Shown here: in pieces, positions 25,413 to 34,011 of the stretch
Layout of the letters: every line of letters begins with the position of its first letter
Position numbering within the stretch: position 1 is the stretch's first letter
Origin: Plantibacter flavus
GTDB lineage: Bacteria; Actinomycetota; Actinomycetes; Actinomycetales; Microbacteriaceae
DNA length: 64,000 nt
Assembly (NCBI RefSeq): GCF_900177615.1
Contig: NZ_FXAP01000003.1
Span: 62,001-126,000 of the forward strand
Direction of reading: 5' to 3'
Notes under the pieces: model-generated
The model's input: the letters and a program-made list of their open reading frames with translations, nothing else
Database searches by the model: none
What the model was told of the DNA's origin: nothing
Position numbers and translations under genes: made by a program

Positions 25413-25553
25413 GCCCTTCGACAGGCTCAGGGACCGGGAGCGACAGGCTCAGAGACCAGGAGCGACAGGCTCAGGGACCGGGAGCGACAGACTCAGGGAC
25501 CGGGAGCGACAGGCTCAGGGACCGGATGTCCGGTTCCTCAGCCTGTCGAAGGG
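25413..25553. repeat. REP-like element with five 22-bp tandem units (copy 1)
   Basis: The outer parts, GCCCTTCGACAGGCTCAG (25413-25430) and a near-complementary copy (25532-25553, CCTCAGCCTGTCGAAGGGC), form an inverted repeat. The left arm runs into five 22-bp tandem units GACAGGCTCAGGGACCGGGAGC (25420-25526) with one to three changes each. It fills the space between two convergent genes and probably terminates both. Related arms occur at 45770 and 56949. Confidence 0.8.
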
Positions 25554-25561
25554 CCGATCCC

Positions 25562-26884
25562 TCAGGGCTTCGCCACCGCCACCGCGCCCGTGTGGTCGTC
25601 GACGCTCATCGTCGCCTCGTCGAACCGCGAGCGACCGGAGAGGACCTCGCCGACCTGCACCCGGTCGACCTCCTTCACCCACGTGCCGATGATGATCGTG
25701 GCGACCGCGTTGCCGGTGAAGTTCGTGAGCGCACGCGCCTCCGACATGAAGCGGTCGATGCCGACGATGAGGCCGACCCCGTCGACGAGGTCGGGTCGGT
25801 TGGCCTGCAGGCCGCCGGCCAGCGTCGCGAGCCCGGCGCCCGTGACGCCCGCGGCGCCCTTCGACGCGATGATCATGAACACGAGGAGCGAGATCTGCTC
25901 CCCGAGGTTCATCGGGACGCCCATGACGTCGGCGATGAAGATCGACGCCATGGTGAGGTAGATCGCGGTGCCGTCGAGGTTGAAGGAGTACCCCGTCGGG
26001 ACGGTGATGCCGACGACCGGCTTGGAAACGCCGAGGTGCTCCATCTTCGCGATGAGTCGCGGCAGCGCCGCCTCGGAGGAGGAGGTGCCGACGATGAGGA
26101 GGTACTCACGGCCGAGGTACTTCATGAGCTTGAAGATGTTGAAGCCCGTCGCGAGGCGCAGCACGCCACCGAGCACGACGACGATGAACAACGCGCAGGT
26201 GATGTAGAACGCGATCATGAGCGTGGCGAGCCCGACGAGCGCGCTCGCACCGGCGGACCCGGTCACGGCGGCGATCGCACCGAAAGCGCCGATGGGCGCG
26301 ATCCACATGATCATCGCGAGCACCCGGAACACGAGCGCCTGGATGAGCTTGATGCCGCGCAGGATCGGTTCACCCGCCGTCCCCATCTTCTGCAGGCCGA
26401 ATCCGACGAGCAGGGCGACGAAGAGGACCTGCAGGATGTTGCCGCCGGTCAGCGAGGACACGAGCGTCGTGGGGATGATGCCGAGGATGAACTCGGTCGT
26501 GCTCTTGGCCTCCCCCTCCACCTGGTAGCTCGTCTCGGCGAGGTTCAAGCCGGCGCCCGGCTGGATGAGGTTGCCGACGACGAGGCCGATCGCGAGGGCG
26601 AAGGTCGACATCACGATGAAGTACAGCAGCGCGAGCCCGCCGACCTTGCCGACGGTCGCTGCCTTCGCGATCGATCCGACGCCGATCACGATGGTGCAGA
26701 AGATGACCGGGGCGATCATCATCTTGATCAGCGCCACGAAGGCGTCGCCGATGGGCTTGAGTCCCTTCGCGAACTCCGGGGCGGCGAGGCCGACGACGAT
26801 GCCGGCGAGCACCGCGAGGATCACCGCGAGGTAGAGGTAGTGGGTCTTGTCCAGCCGTTTCAGGGAGGAGAGCGTCATTGCCAT
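25562..26884 (-). CDS. dctA: Dicarboxylate:cation symporter (DctA/GltP family)
   Basis: A 440-residue member of the dicarboxylate/amino acid:cation symporter family. Diagnostic blocks are the serine-rich hairpin VGTSSSEAALPRL, then GYSFNLDGTAIYLTMASIFIA (containing NLDGT of TM7) and the HP2/TM8 region SKGAAGVTGAG and the TM8 motif GIDRFMSEARALTNFTGNAVATI. Arg in TM8 (DRFMSEAR) together with T and N matches the C4-dicarboxylate members. It imports succinate, fumarate or malate. The divergent genes are a CitA/DcuS-type sensor kinase and its regulator, so the trio is a dicarboxylate-sensing and uptake module. ATGGCAATG gives two possible starts, two codons apart. Confidence 0.92.
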   Translation of the reverse strand: MAMTLSSLKRLDKTHYLYLAVILAVLAGIVVGLAAPEFAKGLKPIGDAFVALIKMMIAPVIFCTIVIGVGSIAKAATVGKVGGLALLYFIVMSTFALAIGLVVGNLIQPGAGLNLAETSYQVEGEAKSTTEFILGIIPTTLVSSLTGGNILQVLFVALLVGFGLQKMGTAGEPILRGIKLIQALVFRVLAMIMWIAPIGAFGAIAAVTGSAGASALVGLATLMIAFYITCALFIVVVLGGVLRLATGFNIFKLMKYLGREYLLIVGTSSSEAALPRLIAKMEHLGVSKPVVGITVPTGYSFNLDGTAIYLTMASIFIADVMGVPMNLGEQISLLVFMIIASKGAAGVTGAGLATLAGGLQANRPDLVDGVGLIVGIDRFMSEARALTNFTGNAVATIIIGTWVKEVDRVQVGEVLSGRSRFDEATMSVDDHTGAVAVAKP

Positions 26885-26970
26885 TCCGGATCCGTTTCGT
26901 CGGCCGCGTCAGTGCGGCAGCGGGTGGTCGATCGACCCATGCTGCGACCGCCCCGCCGGATCGACCGGGT

Positions 26971-27006
26971 TGTGGTCGTAGTGACCGCTTGTGGTCGTAC
27001 TGGTCA
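26971..27006 (+). promoter_or_regulatory. Direct repeats TTGTGGTCGTA, likely response-regulator site
   Basis: Two 17-base direct repeats, TTGTGGTCGTAGTGACC (26971) and TTGTGGTCGTACTGGTC (26990), spaced 19 bases apart, lie 87-122 bases upstream of the transporter start and 78 bases before the sensor gene. Confidence 0.55.
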
Positions 27007-27083
27007 CGGTCGGCGACGCCTGACGCCCTCGTCACCCCCGATACTTGAGGGGTCGACGCGACGGAGCAGACGGAGGTGACGCG

Positions 27084-28742
27084 ATGGCCGGTCGGTCCAG
27101 GAGCATCGCCTCGCGGCTCTTCCTCGTGCAGCTCGTCGCGGTCGTCGCGATGACGCTCGTCGCCGGTGTCCTGCTCTGGTTCCAGGCCCGCACCGAGACC
27201 GAGGACCGCGCGGTCGCGAAGTGCCTCGACGTCGCGAACAGCGTCGCGGACAACCCCTACGTCGTCGCACAACTCGGCTCGGATCGCCCGTCGGACGCAC
27301 TCCAGCCCTACGCCGAGGCACTCATGCGCGACACCGGTGTCGACTTCGTGACGATCATGGCTCCGGATCGCACGCGGTACACGCATCGCGAGCGCGACCA
27401 GATCGGCAAGCCGTTCATCGGCACCATCGGACCGGCGCTCGAGGGACGGACCTTCACCGAGACGTACACGGGCACGCTCGGCCCCTCGGTCCGCGCCGTC
27501 GCACCCATCCGTGACGACGCCGGCGAGGTCGTCGCCCTCGTCGCCGCGGGGGTCACGGTCAGCAACGTGTCCGAGACCTTCGAGACCCGGGTTCCGTGGT
27601 TGCTCGGAACGGCCCTGCTCGTGCTCGTCATCGGCGCGATCGGCTCCTGGACGCTCCGCCGCTACCTCGCACGGGTCACCGGTTCGCGCGGACCGGAGGA
27701 CCTCGCCAGGATGTTCGACTACTACGAGTCGGTGCTCCACTCGGTGCGGGAGGGTCTCGTCCTCGTGGACCGCCACCGCCGTCTCGTGCTCGTCAACGAC
27801 CAGGCGGCCGAGCTCCTCGGGCTGCCCCTCGGCGAGCGTTCCGCGGGAGCGCTGCAGGTCGACGAGCTGCCGATCGACGCCGGCCTGCGGGAGCTCCTCG
27901 CGAGCGGGCGCCAGGCCGTCGACGAGATCCACCTCACGCGCGACCACGTGCTCGTCGTGAACCAGGAGTCGGCGGTCGGTCCGGGCGAGACGGCGGGCCC
28001 GCACCCGCGAGGGTGGGTGATGACGCTGCGCGACCACACCGAGATCGAACACCTGAGCGGCGAGCTGGCCTCGATGCGGACGATGAGCGACGCCCTGCGC
28101 TCGCAGACCCACGAGTTCGCGAACCGGCTGCACACGATCGTCTCGCTCATCGAGCTCGACCGGCGGGAGGAGGCGCTCGACCTCGCCGCGCAGGGCCTCG
28201 GAGCGAGTCAGCGGTTGACCGATCGCGTGCTCGCGGCGGAGCAGGAGCCGGTGATCTCTGCCCTGCTCCTCGGCAAGACGGCGCAGGCGGCTGAGCAGGG
28301 GGTCGAGCTGCACCTCGAGAGCGACCCCGCGCTCGGACGCGTGCGCGTCGACCCGGCCGTGATCGTCACCATCCTCGGCAACCTCATCGACAACGCGATC
28401 GACGCGGCGTCCGGCGACCGCCCCTGGGTGGAGGTCTACCTCGGGCAGGGACTGCCGGACGAGCTCGGGGCCGGGCGGTCCGCCGACGCCGCGACGACGG
28501 AGCTCGTGATCCAGGTGACCGACAGCGGACCGGGCCTGCCCCAGGAGGCGCTCGACCTCGCCTTCGTGCGCGGCTGGTCGACGAAAGAGCCCGGCCGATA
28601 CGGCCGGGGGTTCGGTCTCGCGCTGGTCCAGCAGGCGGTGACACGGCTCGGCGGCACGATCGAGGTCGTCCGCCAGCCGTCCTCGGCGTTCGTCGTGACG
28701 CTGCCGGCCGCGGTCGGCGTACGGGACGAGGTAGGCACATGA
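27084..28742 (+). CDS. CitA/DcuS-type sensor histidine kinase
   Basis: A 552-residue membrane kinase. Order of parts: TM1 (about 13-35), an extracytoplasmic PAS-like sensor (about 36-165) with the DcuS/CitA pattern VADNPYVV...YAEALMRDTGVDFVTIM and RYTHR, TM2 (about 172-192), a cytoplasmic PAS domain (about 215-310), then the H-box SQTHEFANRLHTI with His343, and a HATPase domain with NLIDNAIDAAS, DSGPGLP and GRGFGLALV. This subtype senses C4-dicarboxylates or citrate. The start is fixed by GGAGGTG at 27072-27078. The response regulator gene overlaps its end by four bases, and the transporter is divergent. Confidence 0.92.
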   Translation: MAGRSRSIASRLFLVQLVAVVAMTLVAGVLLWFQARTETEDRAVAKCLDVANSVADNPYVVAQLGSDRPSDALQPYAEALMRDTGVDFVTIMAPDRTRYTHRERDQIGKPFIGTIGPALEGRTFTETYTGTLGPSVRAVAPIRDDAGEVVALVAAGVTVSNVSETFETRVPWLLGTALLVLVIGAIGSWTLRRYLARVTGSRGPEDLARMFDYYESVLHSVREGLVLVDRHRRLVLVNDQAAELLGLPLGERSAGALQVDELPIDAGLRELLASGRQAVDEIHLTRDHVLVVNQESAVGPGETAGPHPRGWVMTLRDHTEIEHLSGELASMRTMSDALRSQTHEFANRLHTIVSLIELDRREEALDLAAQGLGASQRLTDRVLAAEQEPVISALLLGKTAQAAEQGVELHLESDPALGRVRVDPAVIVTILGNLIDNAIDAASGDRPWVEVYLGQGLPDELGAGRSADAATTELVIQVTDSGPGLPQEALDLAFVRGWSTKEPGRYGRGFGLALVQQAVTRLGGTIEVVRQPSSAFVVTLPAAVGVRDEVGT

Positions 28743-29446
28743 GCGAGCGCATCCGGGTTCTGGTCGTCGAGGACGAACCGATCGCCCAGCAGGCCCATGC
28801 GTCCTACCTGCGCCGTGTGGAGGGCTTCGAACTCGCCGCCGTGGCGGGCGATGCGGCCACCGCGATGCAGGCGCTGCGGGCAGCTGCGGCCCACCGCTCC
28901 CCCGACGACCGGATCGACCTCGTCCTGCTCGACCTCAATCTGCCGGACGCGCACGGTCTCGAGCTGTGCCGACGCATCCGGACGGCGGGTATCGACGTCG
29001 ACGTCATCGCCATCACCGCTGCCCGTGATCTCCGGATCGTCCGAGCGGCGGTCTCGGCGGGCGTCGTCCAGTACCTCATCAAACCGTTCGCGTTCCCCGC
29101 GTTCGCCGACAAGCTGGAGGCGTATCGCTCCTTCCGGCACACGATGTCGGCGGAGGGCTCGGTGGCGAGCCAGCACGAGGTGGACCTCACGCTCGCCACG
29201 CTGCGAGCGCCGTCCTCCCGCCCGCAGTTGGCGAAGGGACTCTCGGAGGACACCCTGCGTCTGGTCTCGGACTTGTTGCGGCAGGCGACCGGACCGCTGT
29301 CCGCGAGCGAAGCGGCAGCCGCCGGGTCCCTGTCGCGGGTGACGGCCAGGCGCTACCTCGAATACCTCGCCGAGACGGGCGCCGTCGAGCGGTCGCCGCG
29401 CTATGGCACTCCGGGGCGCCCGGAGCTCGAGTACCGCTGGCGGTGA
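28739..29446 (+). CDS. CitB/DcuR-type response regulator
   Basis: A 235-residue regulator translated from an ATGA overlap with the kinase gene. The receiver domain has the acidic pair in VVEDEP, phospho-acceptor Asp65 in LLDLNLPD and Lys115 in YLIKPF. The C-terminal part (about 165-235) has an HTH (ASEAAAAGSLSRVTARRYLEYL) followed by GTPGRPELEYRW, the CitB-family ending. It should activate the divergent dicarboxylate transporter through the direct repeats at 26971-27006. Confidence 0.92.
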   Translation: MSERIRVLVVEDEPIAQQAHASYLRRVEGFELAAVAGDAATAMQALRAAAAHRSPDDRIDLVLLDLNLPDAHGLELCRRIRTAGIDVDVIAITAARDLRIVRAAVSAGVVQYLIKPFAFPAFADKLEAYRSFRHTMSAEGSVASQHEVDLTLATLRAPSSRPQLAKGLSEDTLRLVSDLLRQATGPLSASEAAAAGSLSRVTARRYLEYLAETGAVERSPRYGTPGRPELEYRWR

Positions 29447-29545
29447 GGCCGCGGCTCGCACGCCGCTCGTGTCGACACCTTGGTCGTGCGAATCAGGGTC
29501 GACTCAGGGTGATCCCGGAGGTTCCAGGGGTTGCCACGCGCCGAG

Positions 29546-29587
29546 ACGCGATATATCGTGAATTCCAGTTCAACGCGATATATCGCG
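29546..29587 (+). promoter_or_regulatory. Pair of CGATATATCG palindromes, PadR-type operator
   Basis: CGATATATCG occurs at 29549-29558 and, in the extended perfect form CGCGATATATCGCG, at 29574-29587. Their centres are 27 bp apart and they lie 23-64 bases before the DUF4097 gene, spanning the promoter region. The PadR gene in the same operon is the likely binder. Confidence 0.65.
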
Positions 29588-29609
29588 ATCACTCGGAAGG
29601 AACCGCACC

Positions 29610-30467
29610 ATGGCACAAGAGAAGTGGATCATCGCTCCCGGCGAGAGCCGCATCATCGACCTCGAGCTCGTCAGACGGCTCAAGGTCAGCCTCATCGGCG
29701 GGCAGATCGACATCATCGGACACGATGAGCCGGGCGCACGCATCGAAGTGTCGGGCGTCACCGGCAAGGACCTCAAGATCACCATCGACGGCGACGTCGC
29801 CGAGATCGACCACCCGCAGCTGCGCTGGGACAACTTCCTCGAGGTGTTCTCGAATTTCGGCGCCAAGCGGGCCACAGCCCAGGTGAGCGTCCTCGTCCCC
29901 CGCGACATCGCTCTGACGTTCGGCGTCGTGAGCGCCAGCGGCCTCGTCGCAGGCCTCACCGCCGACGCCAAGCTCAACACGGTTTCCGGCGACCTCGTGG
30001 CAGACCGGATGACCGGTCGACTCGACCTCAACTCCGTGAGCGGCGAGCTCACGGTCCAGAACCACACGGGTCGTATCCAGGCGCACACGGTCTCGGGCGA
30101 CGTCACCGTCTCCGGCGACATCACGCGTGCCTCGATCGACGGCGTCTCCTCCGACCTGCTCCTCGACATCCACGGTGCGTGCGAGCAGCTCGACCTGAAC
30201 ACCGTGAGCGGCGCGATCACGGTCCGCCTCGACGAGGAGCTCGCCGCGCGCTACACGGCGAACTCGGTCGGCGGCCGCCTGGCGATCGACGGCGTCGTCC
30301 TCAAGGGACTGCGCGGTGGCGGGTACAACTCGCACACCGGCGCTCTGTCCGGACAGTTCGCCGAGGTGCGCGTGAACACCGTCGGCGGCGCGGTGACCGT
30401 CCTCCGCCGCCCGGCCGCCGAGCCGGCGGGCGCGGCCACGACCGCGGGGAGCGAGGCAGGCGCATGA
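29610..30467 (+). CDS. DUF4097 beta-helix-like protein
   Basis: A 285-residue protein without signal peptide or membrane helix. From about residue 95 it consists of repeated short strands of the DUF4097 type: LNTVSGDLVA, LNSVSGELTV, AHTVSGDVTVSGD, LNTVSGAITV and VNTVGGAVTVL, one turn each about 17-22 residues, suggesting a parallel beta-helix or adhesin-like stack. Function is not known, although the family is regularly paired with PadR regulators. The ATG at 29610 follows GGAAGGAA. It overlaps the PadR gene by four bases (ATGA), giving a two-gene autoregulated operon. Confidence 0.85.
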   Translation: MAQEKWIIAPGESRIIDLELVRRLKVSLIGGQIDIIGHDEPGARIEVSGVTGKDLKITIDGDVAEIDHPQLRWDNFLEVFSNFGAKRATAQVSVLVPRDIALTFGVVSASGLVAGLTADAKLNTVSGDLVADRMTGRLDLNSVSGELTVQNHTGRIQAHTVSGDVTVSGDITRASIDGVSSDLLLDIHGACEQLDLNTVSGAITVRLDEELAARYTANSVGGRLAIDGVVLKGLRGGGYNSHTGALSGQFAEVRVNTVGGAVTVLRRPAAEPAGAATTAGSEAGA

Positions 30468-31093
30468 GCCCCGTCTTCGCCCACGGCAGCCTGCGGCTGT
30501 ACCTCCTGAGCCTGCTCGACGAGTCGCCGAAGCACGGCTACGAACTCATCCAGGCCCTCACCGACCGGAGCGGTGGCACCTACAGCCCGAGCGCCGGCAC
30601 CATCTACCCGCGCCTCGCGAAGCTCGAGGAGGAGGGACTCGTCACGAAGACGAGCGACGGCCGGAAGACCGTCTACGAGATCACCGAGGCGGGCCGGGCC
30701 GAGCTCGCGGCACGGGCGGGCGAGCTCGACGGCATCGAGGACCAGCTCACCGACTCCGTCCGGCGCATCGCCGACGAGGTCCGCAGCGGGGTCACAGCGG
30801 CCATGAAGAGCCTCCGGGCCGATCTCGCCTCAGCCGCGCGCGAGGCGAAGCAGTCCGCGAAGCCCGGTCCGAGCTGGACGTCGACCACCGAGGAGCAGGC
30901 CGACCAGCAGGTGCAGGGTCGCCTGGCGCTCCACGAGACGGACGTGTCGATCAACGAGTTCCGGCAGGCGGTCCGAGCCGAACTCCGCGAGCACGTCGCC
31001 CGAGGAGGCGCGCTCGACGACGACACCGTGTCGGCCCTGCGTGCCGACCTCGTCGCCGTCCGCGACCGCCTGCGGGAGCGCCTGCAGGGCTGA
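30464..31093 (+). CDS. PadR family transcriptional regulator
   Basis: A 209-residue regulator. The N-terminal winged helix carries LYLLSLLDESPKHGYELIQALTDRSGGTYSPSAGTIYPRLAKLEEEGLV in segments typical of PadR (GYEL, GTIYPxLxxLE). Residues about 85-209 are helical and charged and probably dimerise. It is the second gene of the operon begun by the DUF4097 gene, and likely binds the CGATATATCG pair upstream. Confidence 0.9.
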   Translation: MSPVFAHGSLRLYLLSLLDESPKHGYELIQALTDRSGGTYSPSAGTIYPRLAKLEEEGLVTKTSDGRKTVYEITEAGRAELAARAGELDGIEDQLTDSVRRIADEVRSGVTAAMKSLRADLASAAREAKQSAKPGPSWTSTTEEQADQQVQGRLALHETDVSINEFRQAVRAELREHVARGGALDDDTVSALRADLVAVRDRLRERLQG

Positions 31094-31117
31094 CCACCCC
31101 GACACGCAGGCCGAGAC

Positions 31118-31158
31118 ACGGAACCGCCCGACCCCTCACGGGAGTCGGGCGGTTCCGT
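31118..31158. terminator. Terminator after the padR operon
   Basis: A perfect 15-bp stem ACGGAACCGCCCGAC (31118-31132) with 31144-31158 and an 11-base loop, between the operon and the convergent lipoprotein gene. Confidence 0.85.
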
Positions 31159-31180
31159 CGATGCAGCGCGTGCAGGCGGT

Positions 31181-31687
31181 CTAACGCGCTGCACCGGCCA
31201 GCGAGCCCGTGGTCGCCGCGGAGTCGTAGATCACGCAGGTGACGAGCCGGTCGTCCACCCCGTTCCAGCTGGCCTCGGTCGGCGTGTAGTAGTTGAACTC
31301 GAGCGAGGAGTCCTCGTAGACGATCCCGACGAACGCCTGGAACTGCGCGTAGCAACCGTCGTCGGCCTGCTGCGTGACGGCCTCCTCGCCGGGCCACTCG
31401 TCGCCGGTCAGCGTGACCTCGCCGTACACCTCGTACTGGTGCGGCTCGGAACAGGGCACGGTCGGCACCTCTGTGACCTCGTCGGACGACGACTCGTCGT
31501 TCAGGCAGTCGCCGACCGAGAGGGTGAAGACGTCCGTGGTGCCTCCACCGACGATCTCGCCGGACTGCGCGTCCCGGGTCTCGGCGGGCTTCGGGAGGAT
31601 GCCCTCCACGACACTGCATCCGGAGAGCGTCAGGGCCGCGGCGAGGGCGGCGAGGGCGAGCGGGAGGAGACGACGGCGAGCGGTCAC
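31181..31687 (-). CDS. Septum-formation family lipoprotein
   Basis: A 168-residue exported lipoprotein. MTARRRLLPLALAALAAALT is a signal sequence followed by the lipobox LSGC, with Cys24 as the lipid-modified residue. The mature part has VGDCLND, VPCSEPHQYEVYGEV and the paired cysteines DGCYAQF...VTCVIYD, the features of the actinobacterial septum-formation (Septum_form) domain, in which four cysteines probably make two disulfides. A direct role in septation is only the family label. Confidence 0.85.
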   Translation of the reverse strand: MTARRRLLPLALAALAAALTLSGCSVVEGILPKPAETRDAQSGEIVGGGTTDVFTLSVGDCLNDESSSDEVTEVPTVPCSEPHQYEVYGEVTLTGDEWPGEEAVTQQADDGCYAQFQAFVGIVYEDSSLEFNYYTPTEASWNGVDDRLVTCVIYDSAATTGSLAGAAR

Positions 31688-31858
31688 GATGAGGGTCCTT
31701 GAGGTGGGTGGTCGATCACGAGCGACTGTCCGGGCTCACAGCCAGGCAACAGCCGTCGATCAGGATATTGGTCGACCGTCCTGGTCCGCCACTCCCCCGC
31801 TCGATGAACACTGCGTCACGGTCGGGTGACGATGCCTGTCCATCCAGCTCATCCCCGC

Positions 31859-31886
31859 TTGACTCCGGTTACCGAAGGAGTAATAT
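31859..31886 (+). promoter_or_regulatory. Near-consensus housekeeping promoter
   Basis: TTGACT (31859-31864), a 16-base spacer and TAATAT (31881-31886), the best sigma-70-type promoter in the window. The -10 ends eight bases before the GTG at 31895, so the transcript is nearly or fully leaderless; the AAGGAG in the spacer is then not a ribosome-binding site. Confidence 0.75.
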
Positions 31887-31894
31887 CGCCGCTC

Positions 31895-33952
31895 GTGACA
31901 ACTGAGGGTCGAGAGCCCGGGACAGAACCACGATCGGCAAAACGCTGGTTGATCGGGGACCCGCTGCCGACCGAGAACCTGGAGGGCCAGCTCCTCCCCA
32001 AACGCCTCGCGCTGCCGATCTTCGCGAGCGACGCACTGTCGAGTGTGGCGTACGCGCCGCAGGAACTCCTCATGATCCTGACGCTCGGCGGGCTCGCCTT
32101 CCTGAGCTTCGCGCCGTGGGTGGCGGCGTGCGTCGTGATCCTGCTCGTCGTGGTCGTCGCGAGCTACCGACAGCTCATCAAGGCGTACCCGTCGGGTGGT
32201 GGCGACTACGAGGTCGCCCACCGGAACCTCGGCGAGAAGGCCGGCCTCGTGGTCGCCTCAGCGCTCCTCGTCGACTACGTCCTCACGGTCGCCGTGTCGG
32301 TGGCCTCGGGCGTCGACAACATCATCTCCGCGATCCCCGGGCTGAACCCCTGGCGCGTCGAGCTGGCCGTGGGGTTCGTCCTCGTCCTCATGGCCGTGAA
32401 CCTGCGCGGTGTCCGCGAGTCGAGCAAGGCCTTCGCGATCCCCACCTACTTCTTCATCGCGAGCGTGCTCGTCATGATCGTCGCGGGACTCGCCCGCACG
32501 TTCATGGGCGACGCCCCGGTCGCCTCGAGCGCCGAGTTCACCGTGCAGGGCGAGAGCCTGACCCAGGCGGCGTTCATCCTGCTCCTCCTGCGCGCCTTCT
32601 CCTCCGGTTGTTCTGCGCTCACCGGTGTCGAAGCGGTCTCGAACGGCGTCCCCGCGTTCCGCCGCCCGCAGATCAAGAACGCCCAGAAGACGCTGGTCCT
32701 CATGGGCGGCACCGCGATCGTGCTGTTCGTCGGTCTCACCGCGCTCGCCCTCATCTCCCGGGTGCACTACGCCGAGAACGCCTGTCACCTCGAAGGGTTC
32801 GCGGACTGCGCGACGACGCCGCAGCCGAGCCTCATGGCGCAGGTCGCGACCGCCGTCTTCGGCGCGAACAGCATCCCGTTCTTCCTCATCCAGGCGGCGA
32901 CCGCGTGCGTCCTGCTCCTCGCGGCCAACACGGCGTTCAACGGCTTCCCGCTGCTCGGCGCCGTCCTCGCGCGCGACTCCTACGCCCCCAAGTCGCTCAA
33001 CACGCGCGGCGACCGCCTCGTGTTCTCGAACGGCATGATCATCCTGGGTCTCGCCGCATGCGCGATCCTCGTGGTCTACCAGGCGAACCTCACCCAGCTC
33101 ATCCAGCTGTACATCATCGGGGTGTTCGTGTCGTTCACGCTCGGCCAGACGGGCATGGTGAAGCACTGGCTGCGGATGCTGCGGGAGGGCTGCGACAACC
33201 GCGGCTCCGTCTACCGCGGACTCGCGATCAACGCGTTCGGCGCCCTGCTCACCGCGAGCGTCCTCATCGTCGTGACGATCACCAAGTTCACCCACGGCGC
33301 CTGGCTGGTCTTCGTGCTCATGCCGATCCTCTTCGTCCTCATGCTCGGCGTGAACCGCTACTACCGCGACGTCGAGAAGGAGGTCGAGGTCGACCCGACC
33401 ACGACCTTCGGCGCGACCGGCGACCACGCGATCGTCCTCGTCGGGAAGATGCAGAAGCCGATCCTCAAGGCGCTGGACTACGCGATCGCCGCCAAGCACG
33501 ACAGTCTCGAAGCGGTCCACATGTCGATCGACCCGGAGGCCACGAAGCTGCTCGAGCAGCAGTGGATCGAACAGAACATCCACGTGCCGCTCGTCATCCT
33601 CGAGTCGCCGTACCGCGAGTTCGCGATGCCGCTCGCGAAGTACATCAAGGCGCACCGTGCCGAGCACGGCGCCGAGGTCGTGACGGTCTACATGCCGCAG
33701 TACATCGTCGGGCACTGGTGGGAGAGCCTCCTCCACAACCGGCGGGCGTCGCGGATCCGCAACCAGATCATGCTCGTCCACGGGGTGACCGTCGCTCTCG
33801 TGCCGTGGCTGCTCGACTCCTCGGAGCTCATCTACGGCCGCCGGTCCCGTCCGCTGCCCGGCCAGGAGCGACGTGGTGAAATCGTCCGCGTCAAGAAGCC
33901 GATCGAGCGGAAGCCGCACATCGACCGCAACACAGGGCAGCCCCGCTCCTGA
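31895..33952 (+). CDS. APC-superfamily permease, KimA-like potassium importer
   Basis: A 685-residue protein with about 12 transmembrane helices (residues about 40-490) and a soluble C-terminal domain of some 180 residues resembling a universal stress/KimA cytoplasmic domain (ATGDHAIVLVGKMQKPILKALDYAIAAKHD). The opening PKRLALPIFASDALSSVAYAPQELL and PSGGGDYEVAHRNLG are characteristic of the KimA/YdaO-like group, K+/H+ symporters in Bacillus. I see no ydaO c-di-AMP riboswitch upstream. The only start consistent with the promoter is the GTG at 31895; ATGs at 31826 and 31832 lie upstream of the promoter's -35. Confidence 0.82.
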   Translation: MTTEGREPGTEPRSAKRWLIGDPLPTENLEGQLLPKRLALPIFASDALSSVAYAPQELLMILTLGGLAFLSFAPWVAACVVILLVVVVASYRQLIKAYPSGGGDYEVAHRNLGEKAGLVVASALLVDYVLTVAVSVASGVDNIISAIPGLNPWRVELAVGFVLVLMAVNLRGVRESSKAFAIPTYFFIASVLVMIVAGLARTFMGDAPVASSAEFTVQGESLTQAAFILLLLRAFSSGCSALTGVEAVSNGVPAFRRPQIKNAQKTLVLMGGTAIVLFVGLTALALISRVHYAENACHLEGFADCATTPQPSLMAQVATAVFGANSIPFFLIQAATACVLLLAANTAFNGFPLLGAVLARDSYAPKSLNTRGDRLVFSNGMIILGLAACAILVVYQANLTQLIQLYIIGVFVSFTLGQTGMVKHWLRMLREGCDNRGSVYRGLAINAFGALLTASVLIVVTITKFTHGAWLVFVLMPILFVLMLGVNRYYRDVEKEVEVDPTTTFGATGDHAIVLVGKMQKPILKALDYAIAAKHDSLEAVHMSIDPEATKLLEQQWIEQNIHVPLVILESPYREFAMPLAKYIKAHRAEHGAEVVTVYMPQYIVGHWWESLLHNRRASRIRNQIMLVHGVTVALVPWLLDSSELIYGRRSRPLPGQERRGEIVRVKKPIERKPHIDRNTGQPRS

Positions 33953-34011
33953 CCGACCACGCGCTCCGGCGACGGCGTGAGGGGGTCGTCGCAGACTGAC
34001 AGACTGGTGAC

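Noticed and set aside
25420-25526. Tandem 22-bp repeats as a CRISPR array
   Set aside because: The repeats are directly adjacent with no unique spacers and there are no cas genes.
31688-31894. ydaO-type c-di-AMP riboswitch before the KimA-like gene
   Set aside because: The conserved segments are absent, and the promoter's -10 lies only eight bases before the start, leaving no leader.
32258-33919. Long minus-strand frame opposite the KimA-like permease
   Set aside because: The plus-strand protein has clear membrane helices and family motifs; the antisense frame is Asp/Arg/His-rich without motifs. The same holds for other long shadows such as 9167-11497 (+), 21421-23454 (+) and 59154-61649 (-).
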